Shown here piece by piece: positions 1-6,750 of a stretch of DNA of 7,535 bases. The stretch spans positions 1-7,535 of the forward strand of contig CAYJRR010000086.1 of assembly GCA_964372275.1 (NCBI GenBank). Reading direction: 5' to 3'. Each line of letters begins with the position of its first letter. Within the stretch, counting starts at the first letter, position 1. The notes under the pieces are model-generated. The model was given only the letters and a program-made list of their open reading frames with translations, was not told where the DNA came from and searched no databases. Source of the DNA: CAYJRR01 sp964372275 [NCBI: uncultured bacterium]. GTDB lineage: Bacteria; CAYJRR01. Made by a program: the position numbers and the translations under genes.

Positions 1-859
1 GGGTTATATTGTCCTCCCGGACGCCCGCGCCCGGGGGCTGTCCGTTGACGGTGAGCGTCACCAACTTGAAGCGCTCCGCTTTCAGCCGTTCGACCGTCTT
101 GGCGACCGACGGAGGGAACTCGTCGGGATCGACCACCAGCCCGGGCATCAGCGTGAGGGCGGCGGCGGCGTCGTCGGACGCCAGCTTGACGTCGTTCATC
201 GAAAGGTAGACGGCGGTCCGCCAGAGCAGCAGACGGACGCGGTCGGCGAGAGGGAAGGCGAACCGGTCCTGCAGGTTCGACAGCTCCCCCAGGCGGGCGA
301 TCGCTTCGAGCGGACGGTCGTCGTAGTAGGCGGTCGAGGCATCTTCGAGCAGCGTCGCCGCCTGTTTGAGCGAATCGGCGTCGGGAACGACGCCCGCCGT
401 TCCGGCCGTGGTGACGTGGGCCGTGCCGAGCAGGCTGGCGATCTCCTCGGTCGGGACGAGCGTCAGCTCGGAGAGGCCGGTGAGCGCCTGCTCGAGACGT
501 CGCTGCAGATCGCCGGCGACGACGGCTTCGGGGCCGACGCTCAAGACCGCCACGCGGGCGGGGACCGCGGCCTTGGGCGCCGGCGTCGCCTCCGGGCTCG
601 CGGTTGGCGCGGGCGATTCGCTCGCTGCTGGGGACGGGGAGGGGCTTGCCGTCGCACCGGGTGGCGTCGGCGAGGGCGCGGCAGCCGGCGTCGCGCCGGG
701 AACGGGTGACGCCGTCGACGCGGGGGAGACGGTCGAGGCGGGGGAGGCGGTCGATCCGGAATCGGCACCGTGCCCCGTCCGGGCCGCGGGCGCCGACGCA
801 ATGGCCGCGGCGAGCGCCATCGCCAGGAGGCCCGCTGCCGGCGACGGCCGCCGCGTCAC
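1..859 (-). CDS. Exported protein with Pro/Ser/Thr linker and PEGA-like domain onset (C-terminus cut off by window edge)
   Basis: The minus frame stays open from a GTG at 857-859 to the left edge, giving 286 codons with no stop. The GTG overlaps the TGA stop of the NHL gene (GTGA), which points to translational coupling; I see no clear Shine-Dalgarno. From GTG the protein starts with an export signal: Arg3-Arg4, then a hydrophobic stretch at about residues 8-26 ending in Ala residues. Residues 27-98 are a Pro/Ala/Ser/Thr linker. Residues 101-145 begin with a strand (ARVAVLSVGPE) and a helix, a pattern also found in CsgG/TolB-type envelope proteins. Residues 163-265 look helical and TPR-like and include DPDEFPPSV, a phrase that often precedes PEGA domains in Acidobacteriota and Myxococcota proteins. 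Residues 267-280 (VTLTVNGQPPGAGV) resemble the first PEGA strand. The role is unknown; a periplasmic or surface structural role is inferred. An in-frame ATG at codon 14 is a weaker start because it would cut into the signal peptide. Confidence 0.8.
   Translation of the reverse strand, partial: MTRRPSPAAGLLAMALAAAIASAPAARTGHGADSGSTASPASTVSPASTASPVPGATPAAAPSPTPPGATASPSPSPAASESPAPTASPEATPAPKAAVPARVAVLSVGPEAVVAGDLQRRLEQALTGLSELTLVPTEEIASLLGTAHVTTAGTAGVVPDADSLKQAATLLEDASTAYYDDRPLEAIARLGELSNLQDRFAFPLADRVRLLLWRTAVYLSMNDVKLASDDAAAALTLMPGLVVDPDEFPPSVAKTVERLKAERFKLVTLTVNGQPPGAGVREDNIT
701..754 (-). repeat. Three 18-bp tandem repeats encoding a Ser-Thr-Ala/Val-Ser-Pro-Ala/Val hexapeptide
   Basis: Residues 36-53 of the left-edge protein read STASPA, STVSPA, STASPV. 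The best-matched DNA copies are 720-737 and 738-755 on the plus strand, which agree at 16 of 18 positions. The repeat lies in the linker directly after the signal peptide. Ser/Thr/Pro repeats of this kind usually form extended, possibly glycosylated spacers; that role is inferred. Confidence 0.75.
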
Positions 860-3099
860 GGCACGATCCGGCGGATGCGGTGATTCCAATCGGTCACGTA
901 GACGACGCCGTCGGCGCCGATCGCCAGGCCGAACGGCCGGCTGAGCGACGCGTCGAGACGCGGCCCTCGCTCGCCGGCCAGCCCCCAACGACCGGTCCCC
1001 GCCACCCGCTCGACGATTCCCGACCCGGAGAGCTTCGCGCGCCGGACGATCGCTCCGTCGGACTGCGACCAGTAGAGATACCCGTCGTGGATCGCGAGGC
1101 CCAAGGGCCGGCCGACGGTCGCCAGGTTCGGCGGCAATCCGTCCCCCGCATACCCGGTGTTTCCGTTGCCGGCGAAGGTCGTGATCGTGCCGAGGGCGAG
1201 GTCGACCTTCCGGATGCGATGGTTGTTGTGGTCGGCGATGAACAGCACGCCGGTTCCGACGGCGAGGCCGGTCGGCTGGCTCTCCGTCATGTCGAAGGTG
1301 GCGTTCGTCGCGAGGCCCCCATCGCCGCCGTAGCCGGAGGCGTTGGTGCCGGCGATCCGGTTGATCTGGCCGGAGCCGACGGTGACGCCGCCGACGACGA
1401 TCGGGTTCGCCGTGCGGTTGATCATCCGGATCCGGTCGTCGTCGGCGATGAAGAGATTGCCGGCGGAGTCGACGGCGACGCCGGTCGGCGCGTCGAGGGC
1501 CGCGGCGGCCGGGGCCCCTCCGTCGCCGGTTCCGAAGTTCACCTTCACGCCGGTGCCGGCGAGGCGTCGGATCACCCCGTCGGCGTCGATCTCCCGCACC
1601 ACGAAGTTCCGCGCGTCGGCGACGACCACGACGTCGCGGCGGGCCGCCACGGAGGTCCCCCAGAAGCCGGCGTCCCGGGCCGGACCCTCGTCGCCGGTGG
1701 CGAGCGGGCTGCCGGTGCCGGCGACGGTGTCGCGGTCGCCGCTCTCCGGATCGACCCGCCACAGGTAGGCGTTCTCCGCGGTCATCCGCAGCGATCCGTC
1801 GTCGAGCACCGCGATCGACGTCGGCTCGAGCCACGCGCCGTCGAGGCGCCCTTCGTCGGCGTACCCCGCGATCACCGTCATCGTCGGACTCGCCGGATCG
1901 ATGCGCCGGATCACCGCGTTGCCGCCGTCGAGCACCAGCATCGCCCCGTCGGCGGCGACCAGCGGCGGGGCGCCGCTCAGGCGGAACGCCTGCTGGCGGG
2001 GGGCGGAGCCGTCGAGGTAGGGGAAGTCGCTCAAGCCCGTGCCGGCCACGGTGTCGATCGCGGTGGCGTTGACGGTGATGCCGCCGAACGAGAGGGAGGC
2101 CGCGCTCCCGATGTTCACCATGCGGATCCGGGCGTTGTCGTGGTCGGCGATGAACAGGCGTCCTTGACCGTCGTACGCGACGCCGGTGGGGGAGTTGAGG
2201 AGCGCGGCGGTCGCCGCGCCGCCGTCCCCGGCAAATCCGCGCGTGCCGGTTCCGGCGATCGTCTGCACCACGCCGCCGGCGATCTTCCGGATGCGGTGAT
2301 TGCCGGTGTCGGCGAAGACGATCGAGCCGTCGGGAAGCTCGACCGCGTGGTCCGGCGAGTTGATCGCCGAGGCGGTCGCCGCGATGCCGTTGGCCCCGGC
2401 GCCGGCGGTTCCCGTCCCGGCGATCACCGCCCGGCTCTTCGCGGGGATCGTCACGTTGGCGACCGACACGTTGACGTCGCCGCGGTTGATCGCCCAGATG
2501 CGATGGCCGTTCCCTTCGGGAACGAGGAGCTGTCCGCCGCGCGTGCACGACAGGTGCGAGGAGGTTCCCAGCGACAGCGCGATCGCCCCCGCGGCATCGG
2601 ACACGAGCTCGATCAGCCCGGTCCCCGGGTTCAGGCCGTAGATCAGGTTGTCGCCGGCGGGCAGTCCGAACGGCTGTTCGGCCCAGGAGGACCAGTAGAC
2701 CCAGCCGTCGGAACAGGCGGCGACGGTGTCGGGGCGGGTGATCGCCGTCTCGAGCGCCGCGCCGCCGGCGCGAAAGCCGAGGTCATCGGACTCGCCGTTC
2801 CCGGCGACCGTCTCCACCACGCCGTCAGCGTCGATGCGTCGGATCCGGTTCTGGAACGTGTCGGCGACGAACAGGTTGCCGCTCGTGTCGACGGCGAATC
2901 CGCGGGGATATCCGAAACTCGCCTCTAGCGCCGGTCCGCCGTCGCCGGCGCCAACCGACCCGAGCGAACAGGAGCTCCCCGCCTTCTCGCAGTCGACCGT
3001 CTCGTCGTCGATCACGAACCGGCTGCGGACGCAGGAGATCGACACGACCGTCGCGGCGAGGAACAGGAGGAGCGCGCGACGTCGGCGGTAGCCACGCAT
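856..3099 (-). CDS. Exported NHL-repeat beta-propeller protein (747 aa, about 12 repeats)
   Basis: An N-terminal signal (MRGYRRRR, then a hydrophobic stretch at 9-21) sends the protein out of the cytoplasm. Cys23 in VSISC could be a lipobox cysteine, but Ser at -3 is not typical, so lipidation is uncertain. The rest is a run of NHL repeats. The typical unit is AGTG-x-GDGG, then P-x-G-x-A, then LFIAD-x-x-N-x-RIR. I count about twelve RIR-type strands, starting with NRIRRID (84-90) and ending with NHRIRRIVP at the C-terminus. The clearest units lie near residues 53-90, 280-326, 521-560, 588-630 and 709-747. Twelve repeats would suit two six-bladed propellers. Three repeats carry an extra strand pair such as GGVTV or GGITV before the next AGTG. 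NHL propellers bind proteins, RNA or ligands; no catalytic residues can be assigned, and the exported location makes a binding or scaffold role likelier. The ATG at 3097-3099 lacks a strong ribosome site but has TAGAAT seven bases upstream. The next gene overlaps its stop. Confidence 0.92.
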   Translation of the reverse strand: MRGYRRRRALLLFLAATVVSISCVRSRFVIDDETVDCEKAGSSCSLGSVGAGDGGPALEASFGYPRGFAVDTSGNLFVADTFQNRIRRIDADGVVETVAGNGESDDLGFRAGGAALETAITRPDTVAACSDGWVYWSSWAEQPFGLPAGDNLIYGLNPGTGLIELVSDAAGAIALSLGTSSHLSCTRGGQLLVPEGNGHRIWAINRGDVNVSVANVTIPAKSRAVIAGTGTAGAGANGIAATASAINSPDHAVELPDGSIVFADTGNHRIRKIAGGVVQTIAGTGTRGFAGDGGAATAALLNSPTGVAYDGQGRLFIADHDNARIRMVNIGSAASLSFGGITVNATAIDTVAGTGLSDFPYLDGSAPRQQAFRLSGAPPLVAADGAMLVLDGGNAVIRRIDPASPTMTVIAGYADEGRLDGAWLEPTSIAVLDDGSLRMTAENAYLWRVDPESGDRDTVAGTGSPLATGDEGPARDAGFWGTSVAARRDVVVVADARNFVVREIDADGVIRRLAGTGVKVNFGTGDGGAPAAAALDAPTGVAVDSAGNLFIADDDRIRMINRTANPIVVGGVTVGSGQINRIAGTNASGYGGDGGLATNATFDMTESQPTGLAVGTGVLFIADHNNHRIRKVDLALGTITTFAGNGNTGYAGDGLPPNLATVGRPLGLAIHDGYLYWSQSDGAIVRRAKLSGSGIVERVAGTGRWGLAGERGPRLDASLSRPFGLAIGADGVVYVTDWNHRIRRIVP

Positions 3100-3111
3100 T
3101 CAACTCATTCT

Positions 3112-3144
3112 ATTCGCGAATCCGGTCCCGACGCGAATGGTCAC
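3112..3144 (-). promoter_or_regulatory. ATTCGCG direct repeat and 10-bp palindrome upstream of the NHL gene
   Basis: ATTCGCGAAT at 3112-3121 is a perfect palindrome. A second ATTCGCG lies 17 bases further upstream on the minus strand (3138-3132), within GTGACCATTCG (3144-3134). A TAGAAT hexamer resembling a -10 box occupies minus positions 3112-3107, seven bases before the ATG. The palindrome overlaps the end of this hexamer, where an operator could block a promoter. No good -35 box is visible 17 or 18 bases upstream. The regulatory role is inferred from position and symmetry only. Confidence 0.3.
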
Positions 3145-3174
3145 GCCCTTCGGGCTCATCGGGGGAACTCCCCC
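3145..3174 (-). terminator. Two short GC-rich hairpins after the exonuclease stop; weak terminator candidate
   Basis: Reading leftwards from the exonuclease stop, GGGGG/CCCCC arms (3161-3165 and 3170-3174, loop of four) are followed by GCCC/GGGC arms (3145-3148 and 3152-3155, loop of three). Neither is followed by a run of T on the minus strand, so this is not a standard intrinsic terminator. The hairpins may slow transcription between the exonuclease and NHL genes or be chance in GC-rich DNA. Confidence 0.2.
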
Positions 3175-3184
3175 ATGCCCCCTG

Positions 3185-4012
3185 CTACGCCTTGGCGCGC
3201 GCCGGTTCGGCGGGGAACGTTCCGGCCAGCGCGTCGAGCACGAGCTTCCGCGTGTCGTCGGGGAAGTCGCTGCGCGAGATCCACTCCAGGTAGCCCCGCT
3301 CGTCCGCCGCCATCTGCTGCAACGTCTTCCCCTGGTGTTTGCCGAAGTTGATCCGCGCTGCGCCGTCGCGCCACGCGATCTTGCCGTCCGAGCTCAAGGC
3401 GTCCGGCGACCGCTGGCGGCAGTACTCGTCGAGGGTCGTCACGTCTCCCGGCAGCGCGAGGTAACGCGCGAGCTGCGCGCGGAGGACGTCGATCGTCGCC
3501 GCCACGTCCGCCTCGGCGCGGTGTCCCTGGTGGGGGCGCTCGCAGTAGAAACGCACGGCCGACTCCAGGCCGAACTTCTCGTTGCGGTGGAAGATCGCCA
3601 TCGCGTCGATCACCCGGCAGCGCTCCGGGTCGAAGCGGATCTGCGCGCGCGCGAACTCGGCGGCGAGCACCCGCAGGTCGAAGCGGCGCAGGTTGAAGCC
3701 CCCCAGGTCGTGGCCCTCCAGCGAGCGCGCCAGCTCGGAGGCGATCTCCGCGAACGCCGGGGCGTTGGCCACGTCGGCGTCGGTGATCCCGTGGACGGCG
3801 CTCGCGTCGGCGGGGATCGGTTGGCCGGGGTTCACCAGGGTGCGGAAACGGGTGACCTGGCCGGTCGGCAGCACCGTGACACTGGCGTACTCGACGATGC
3901 GATCTCGTTCGGGGGAGGTTCCGGTCGTCTCCAGGTCGAGGAAGCTCAACGGCCGCTCGATCTTGAGCCGCCGCGCGATCTCGCGCAGAGCCTCCTCGGT
4001 GGCGCCGGACAT
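3185..4012 (-). CDS. DEDDh-family 3'-5' exonuclease with ExoX-like C-terminal domain (275 aa)
   Basis: Residues 22-184 form a DnaQ-like exonuclease domain with all the key motifs: Exo I FLDLETTG (Asp26, Glu28), Exo II GGFNLRRFD (Asp112) and Exo III HRAEADVAAT (His164, Asp169). His164 marks the DEDDh subtype, which removes 3'-terminal nucleotides using two metal ions. HGIT at 74-77 is also typical. Residues 219-263 (INFGKHQGKTLQQMA, then YLEWISRSDFP) match the short C-terminal domain of exodeoxyribonuclease X-like proteins. There is no polymerase domain and no signal peptide, so it is a cytoplasmic DNA repair or RNA/DNA trimming enzyme; the exact substrate cannot be told. The frame continues upstream, but Arg/Pro-rich sequence appears there, so the real start is near the exonuclease domain. 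I use the ATG at 4010-4012; the ATG at 4025-4027 would add five residues, and neither has a clear ribosome site. It is the only non-envelope gene here and is transcribed away from the barrel gene. Confidence 0.93.
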   Translation of the reverse strand: MSGATEEALREIARRLKIERPLSFLDLETTGTSPERDRIVEYASVTVLPTGQVTRFRTLVNPGQPIPADASAVHGITDADVANAPAFAEIASELARSLEGHDLGGFNLRRFDLRVLAAEFARAQIRFDPERCRVIDAMAIFHRNEKFGLESAVRFYCERPHQGHRAEADVAATIDVLRAQLARYLALPGDVTTLDEYCRQRSPDALSSDGKIAWRDGAARINFGKHQGKTLQQMAADERGYLEWISRSDFPDDTRKLVLDALAGTFPAEPARAKA

Positions 4013-4086
4013 TGGGGCGCGCAGCATACCACGTGTGAAAACGGCGCGGAGGCGGCACGAAGGACTGGAGTAGAATGGGAGAGCCG
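4013..4086. promoter_or_regulatory. Divergent intergenic region between exonuclease and barrel-protein genes
   Basis: These 74 bases must hold the 5' signals of both genes. On the plus strand TAGAAT (4071-4076) resembles a -10 box, and GGAG within GGGAGAG (4077-4083) lies five bases before the ATG at 4087. A second GGAG (4067-4070) lies four bases before the ATG at 4075. On the minus strand TATGCT (4028-4023) lies ten bases before the exonuclease ATG. CACGTG (4030-4035) is a perfect 6-bp palindrome. No convincing -35 box is visible for either direction. Confidence 0.35.
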
Positions 4087-6588
4087 ATGCGTTGCCGGGC
4101 GCTTTTCGCGTGTGCGGTCGTCGTCGTCGGGGCCTGGGTGGGCTCGGCGGCGGCGGAGGCGGAGGAGGGGGGGGGCGCCCCGCCGGAGGCCATCGCGTCC
4201 CCGACCCCCGTCGCGCCGGCGCCGGACGCAAGCCCCGAGCCCGGCGCGAGCGCGCCGCCGTTGCCGGCGGAAACACCGCCGGCGGAGACGAAGGCGCCGG
4301 AGGGGACGTCGGCGGACGCGGCGGCGCCGGGAACGCCGGCGGCCGCGACCGATGGCGGCGCGCCTGCTGCCGCCGCCCCGGCCTCCGCGACCGAAGCCCC
4401 GGCCGGCGGATCGCCGGGGGCCGCGCCGGCCGACCCGTTGCCGATCGTTCCGCGTCCCCGCCCCGCGCGCGCCGAGATGGTGACCGGTCCACCGACGCTC
4501 TACGGCTACTCCGGCGGGCTGCGCGTCGTCTCGGCGAGTCCGACGTCGTGGCTGGCCGCGAACGTCGTCGTCGCCGGGGAGTGGTTCTCGATCCCCGGCT
4601 ACCTGATCGAGGGGAAGAAGCACCATCACAACGGCGCCTCCTTCACGGTGAACGTGGCGCTCCTCAAGTACCTCGAAGTGGCTTCGACGATCCTCGGGTC
4701 GACGCACCACGACGGCGGCACGAACCCGGTCTTCATCGCCGCGATCGGCGATGCCGACGTCAGCGGGCGGGTCGTCCTCCCCGTCTTCCATCGGGGATCG
4801 TTCCGCCTCTGCCTCGGCGCGAGAGGCGGCGCGAAGCTGATGCAGGGATCGATCGACGCCGAGGACCCGGAGGCGCGGCCGGAGTTGATCCGGAGCCCGT
4901 ACGGATTCGGACTGTTGTCGATCGAAGGGGGCCCGGCGCGATTGAGCCTGAACGGCGGTTTCATGGAGGACCGCTCTCGGGAGCTGGTTGCCGACGACTT
5001 CGACTTCGACCTGCAACCGGCCGAAGCCTACGCCTACGGCGTGAGCCGGTACGACGCCTACCTGGGCGGCGTCGCGCTCGACTTTCCACGGTGGCGATTC
5101 GCGCCGTTCGTCGAGGCGAGCGGTCGATCGGACATCGGCGCCGACGGTGATCCGGCGATCGTCGGCACCGGGGGGCTGCGCGCGCAGAGCGCCGACCGGC
5201 AGGCCACCTTCTTCGTGGCCGGGGATCTCGGGTTGATGGGAAAGAAGGTCGTTCCCGGCCGGCTGCGGGCCCCCGAGTGGCAGGTGGTCGGCGGCTTCAG
5301 CATCTCGTGGGGCCAGCGCCTCCCGTCGCGCAGCCCGCTCCTGCCGCCGGCGATCCCGATCGCACGGGCCCCCGCCTCCCCCGCCGCGCTTCCGGAGGTC
5401 GCCGACTACATCGCGGTGAAGAAAGGGGTGCTGGTCGGTTCGATCGTCGAGGACGCGACCGGAAAGGCGGTCCCCGGCGCCACGATCGAGCTGGACGACG
5501 GGTCGTCGGTGGTCGCCAACGCCGACGGACGGTTCGACGCCACCGGGCTGAAGCTTGGGTTGGCCTTCCTGACCGTCCGGCACCCCGGTTTCGCGGAGAA
5601 GCGCGCCGTCTACAGCGTCACCGAGCGGCGCGACAACGCGTTGGAGCTGCGGCTGCTGCGGCCGGAGGAGGCGATCCGGGTCGCTCGCGCCGCCGCCGTG
5701 CCGATCGAGGACGCGGCCGCGGGCGCCACCCCGGGCGCGATCGTCGGCGCTGCCGTCGCCACCGCGCGCGTTGCCGACGGCGCGGCCGTCACGACCACCG
5801 CCGCCACCGACGGGGCCGCGGACGCCACGTCCGGCGTTGCCGACGGCGCCGCGGCCACGACGCCGGCCGCCGCCGCGGCCACGACGCCGGCCGCCGCCGC
5901 CCCGGTCGCCGCGGGCGGCCCGGTCCCGTCGCTGACGGTCGAGGTTCCGCTCGACGCGGTGGCGGGTGCCGCCGACGTCGCCACCGGTTCCGCTTCGGCC
6001 GCAACCGGCGTCGCCGGGACCGGTCTCGCGGCCGCCGCGACCGCCGGCGAGACGACGTCGCTTCTGGCCGCGCCGCTCGACGTCGCGGCAACCGTCGTTT
6101 CGAGCCTTCCCGTCGCCGCGGCCGGCCTTCTGCTGGCGGTTCCGTCGCTCCTTTCCGGCGGGGACGGCGGCGCGCCCGGTCCGTCCTCCGGCGGCACGGC
6201 CGGTCTCGCCTCCGGCGTCGCGGCCGGTCCGGTCTCCGTGGCCGCGCCCGTTGCCGCCGTCGCCGCCGTGCCCGACGCGCCGACCGCGTCCCCGGCGGCC
6301 GCTCCCGCCGTCGGCTCCGCGAGCGGAGCGCCGGGGACCGACCCGGCCGCGACGCTCGCCGTTGCCCCGGGGGCGCCGGTCGTCGCACTCGCGCCGGCGG
6401 CCGCGTCGGAGCTGCCGATCGCCGCGGCCGTGGCCTCCGCGCCGACGCTCCCCGTCGTCCCCCGGGTGCTGATCCTCCCGCCGCCACGACCGCGCCCCGG
6501 ACCGGAGGCCAAGCTCCTTCCCGTCACCGCCCGCTGGCCCGCCGCCAGCCGCCGGGGTCTTTCCTGGCGCCGAATGCCGCTCCCCTAG
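4087..6588 (+). CDS. Probable outer-membrane beta-barrel protein with carboxypeptidase-regulatory-like domain and alanine-rich tail (833 aa)
   Basis: A signal peptide spans residues 1-23 (hydrophobic 5-18, likely cut after SAAA before Glu24). Residues 24-130 are a Pro/Ala/Gly/Thr linker. Residues 138-415 alternate short polar and hydrophobic stretches with many Gly and aromatic residues (LYGYSGGLRVV, ending FSISWGQRL), as in a small outer-membrane barrel; the first part lacks the usual strand ending in Phe, so this is moderately sure. Residues 448-527 (VLVGSIVEDATGKAVPGATIEL, then ANADGRFDATGL and FLTVRHPGF) are a classic carboxypeptidase-regulatory-like Ig fold. Residues 530-820 are about 300 residues of Ala/Val/Thr/Pro/Gly low complexity, with one hydrophobic stretch (667-690) that might span a membrane. 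The end is basic and barrel-unlike. There is no OmpA-type peptidoglycan-binding domain. I chose the ATG at 4087 for its better-spaced GGAG; the ATG at 4075 would add four residues. The role is unknown; a surface structural protein is the best guess. Confidence 0.85.
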   Translation: MRCRALFACAVVVVGAWVGSAAAEAEEGGGAPPEAIASPTPVAPAPDASPEPGASAPPLPAETPPAETKAPEGTSADAAAPGTPAAATDGGAPAAAAPASATEAPAGGSPGAAPADPLPIVPRPRPARAEMVTGPPTLYGYSGGLRVVSASPTSWLAANVVVAGEWFSIPGYLIEGKKHHHNGASFTVNVALLKYLEVASTILGSTHHDGGTNPVFIAAIGDADVSGRVVLPVFHRGSFRLCLGARGGAKLMQGSIDAEDPEARPELIRSPYGFGLLSIEGGPARLSLNGGFMEDRSRELVADDFDFDLQPAEAYAYGVSRYDAYLGGVALDFPRWRFAPFVEASGRSDIGADGDPAIVGTGGLRAQSADRQATFFVAGDLGLMGKKVVPGRLRAPEWQVVGGFSISWGQRLPSRSPLLPPAIPIARAPASPAALPEVADYIAVKKGVLVGSIVEDATGKAVPGATIELDDGSSVVANADGRFDATGLKLGLAFLTVRHPGFAEKRAVYSVTERRDNALELRLLRPEEAIRVARAAAVPIEDAAAGATPGAIVGAAVATARVADGAAVTTTAATDGAADATSGVADGAAATTPAAAAATTPAAAAPVAAGGPVPSLTVEVPLDAVAGAADVATGSASAATGVAGTGLAAAATAGETTSLLAAPLDVAATVVSSLPVAAAGLLLAVPSLLSGGDGGAPGPSSGGTAGLASGVAAGPVSVAAPVAAVAAVPDAPTASPAAAPAVGSASGAPGTDPAATLAVAPGAPVVALAPAAASELPIAAAVASAPTLPVVPRVLILPPPRPRPGPEAKLLPVTARWPAASRRGLSWRRMPLP
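4167..4175 (+). repeat. Nine-G homopolymer just after the signal peptide of the barrel protein
   Basis: A run of nine G begins in the codon for Glu27 and encodes EGGG right after the cleavage region. Tracts of this length are prone to slipped-strand errors in replication and also to sequencing error. Its position upstream of every folded domain means any length change would shift the frame of the whole mature protein. Confidence 0.9.
5851..5898 (+). repeat. Perfect 24-bp tandem duplication in the alanine-rich tail
   Basis: Bases 5851-5874 and 5875-5898 are identical and encode AATTPAAA twice, in frame. Just upstream the protein also repeats VADGAA twice (the second copy, residues about 584-589, directly precedes the duplication). 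Exact DNA identity between copies suggests a recent duplication. Confidence 0.85.
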
Positions 6589-6750
6589 GTCGACGCGGTC
6601 TGCGGTCTTCACCCGAGAGAGCGAAACCGTCGATCGTGACCATTCGTCACTGCGCCGACTCGGCGCATCGGCAAAAGATTGCCATGCGAGAGTGCGGGCG
6701 ATTTCGGCGATCCTAGAGCGGAATGTGAGCCCGATCACGCAGGGGGTCCG
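6589..6750. promoter_or_regulatory. Intergenic region with two abutting inverted repeats
   Basis: GTGAC-CATTC-GTCAC (6636-6650) is directly followed by TGCGCCGA-C-TCGGCGCA (6651-6667), an 8-bp perfect inverted repeat with a one-base centre. No T run follows either, so they look more like protein-binding sites or mRNA stems than an intrinsic terminator. TTGCCA (6679-6684) could be a -35 box, but no good -10 box follows at the right spacing. The last bases hold AGGGGG (6741-6746), four bases before the ATG of the next gene, the clearest ribosome site in the window. Confidence 0.4.

Noticed and set aside
366-944. Plus-strand open frame ending in a poly-arginine run
   Set aside because: It is antisense to the Pro/Ser/Thr linker region of the left-edge gene; its Ala/Gly and Arg runs come from the repetitive GC-rich linker DNA.
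604-2928. A 774-codon open frame on the plus strand
   Set aside because: It lies wholly antisense to the NHL gene and the left-edge gene; its Arg/Gly/Asp/Val/His-rich protein shows no recognisable domain, while the minus strand shows clear NHL motifs. Long antisense frames are expected at this GC content.
4013-4492. N-terminal extension of the exonuclease frame up to 4492
   Set aside because: The extra residues are Arg/Pro-rich with no fold and overlap the divergent barrel gene; the exonuclease domain begins soon after the ATG at 4012.
5610-6527. A 305-codon alanine-rich open frame on the minus strand
   Set aside because: It is in the antisense frame that keeps the same third positions, so each GCN alanine codon reads again as GCN-type on the other strand. 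It is a mirror of the tail of the barrel gene, which continues directly from a recognisable domain.
5277-6716. A 479-codon open frame on the plus strand in another frame
   Set aside because: Its product is almost entirely Arg/Gly low complexity, and it overlaps the regulatory-like domain and tail of the barrel gene.
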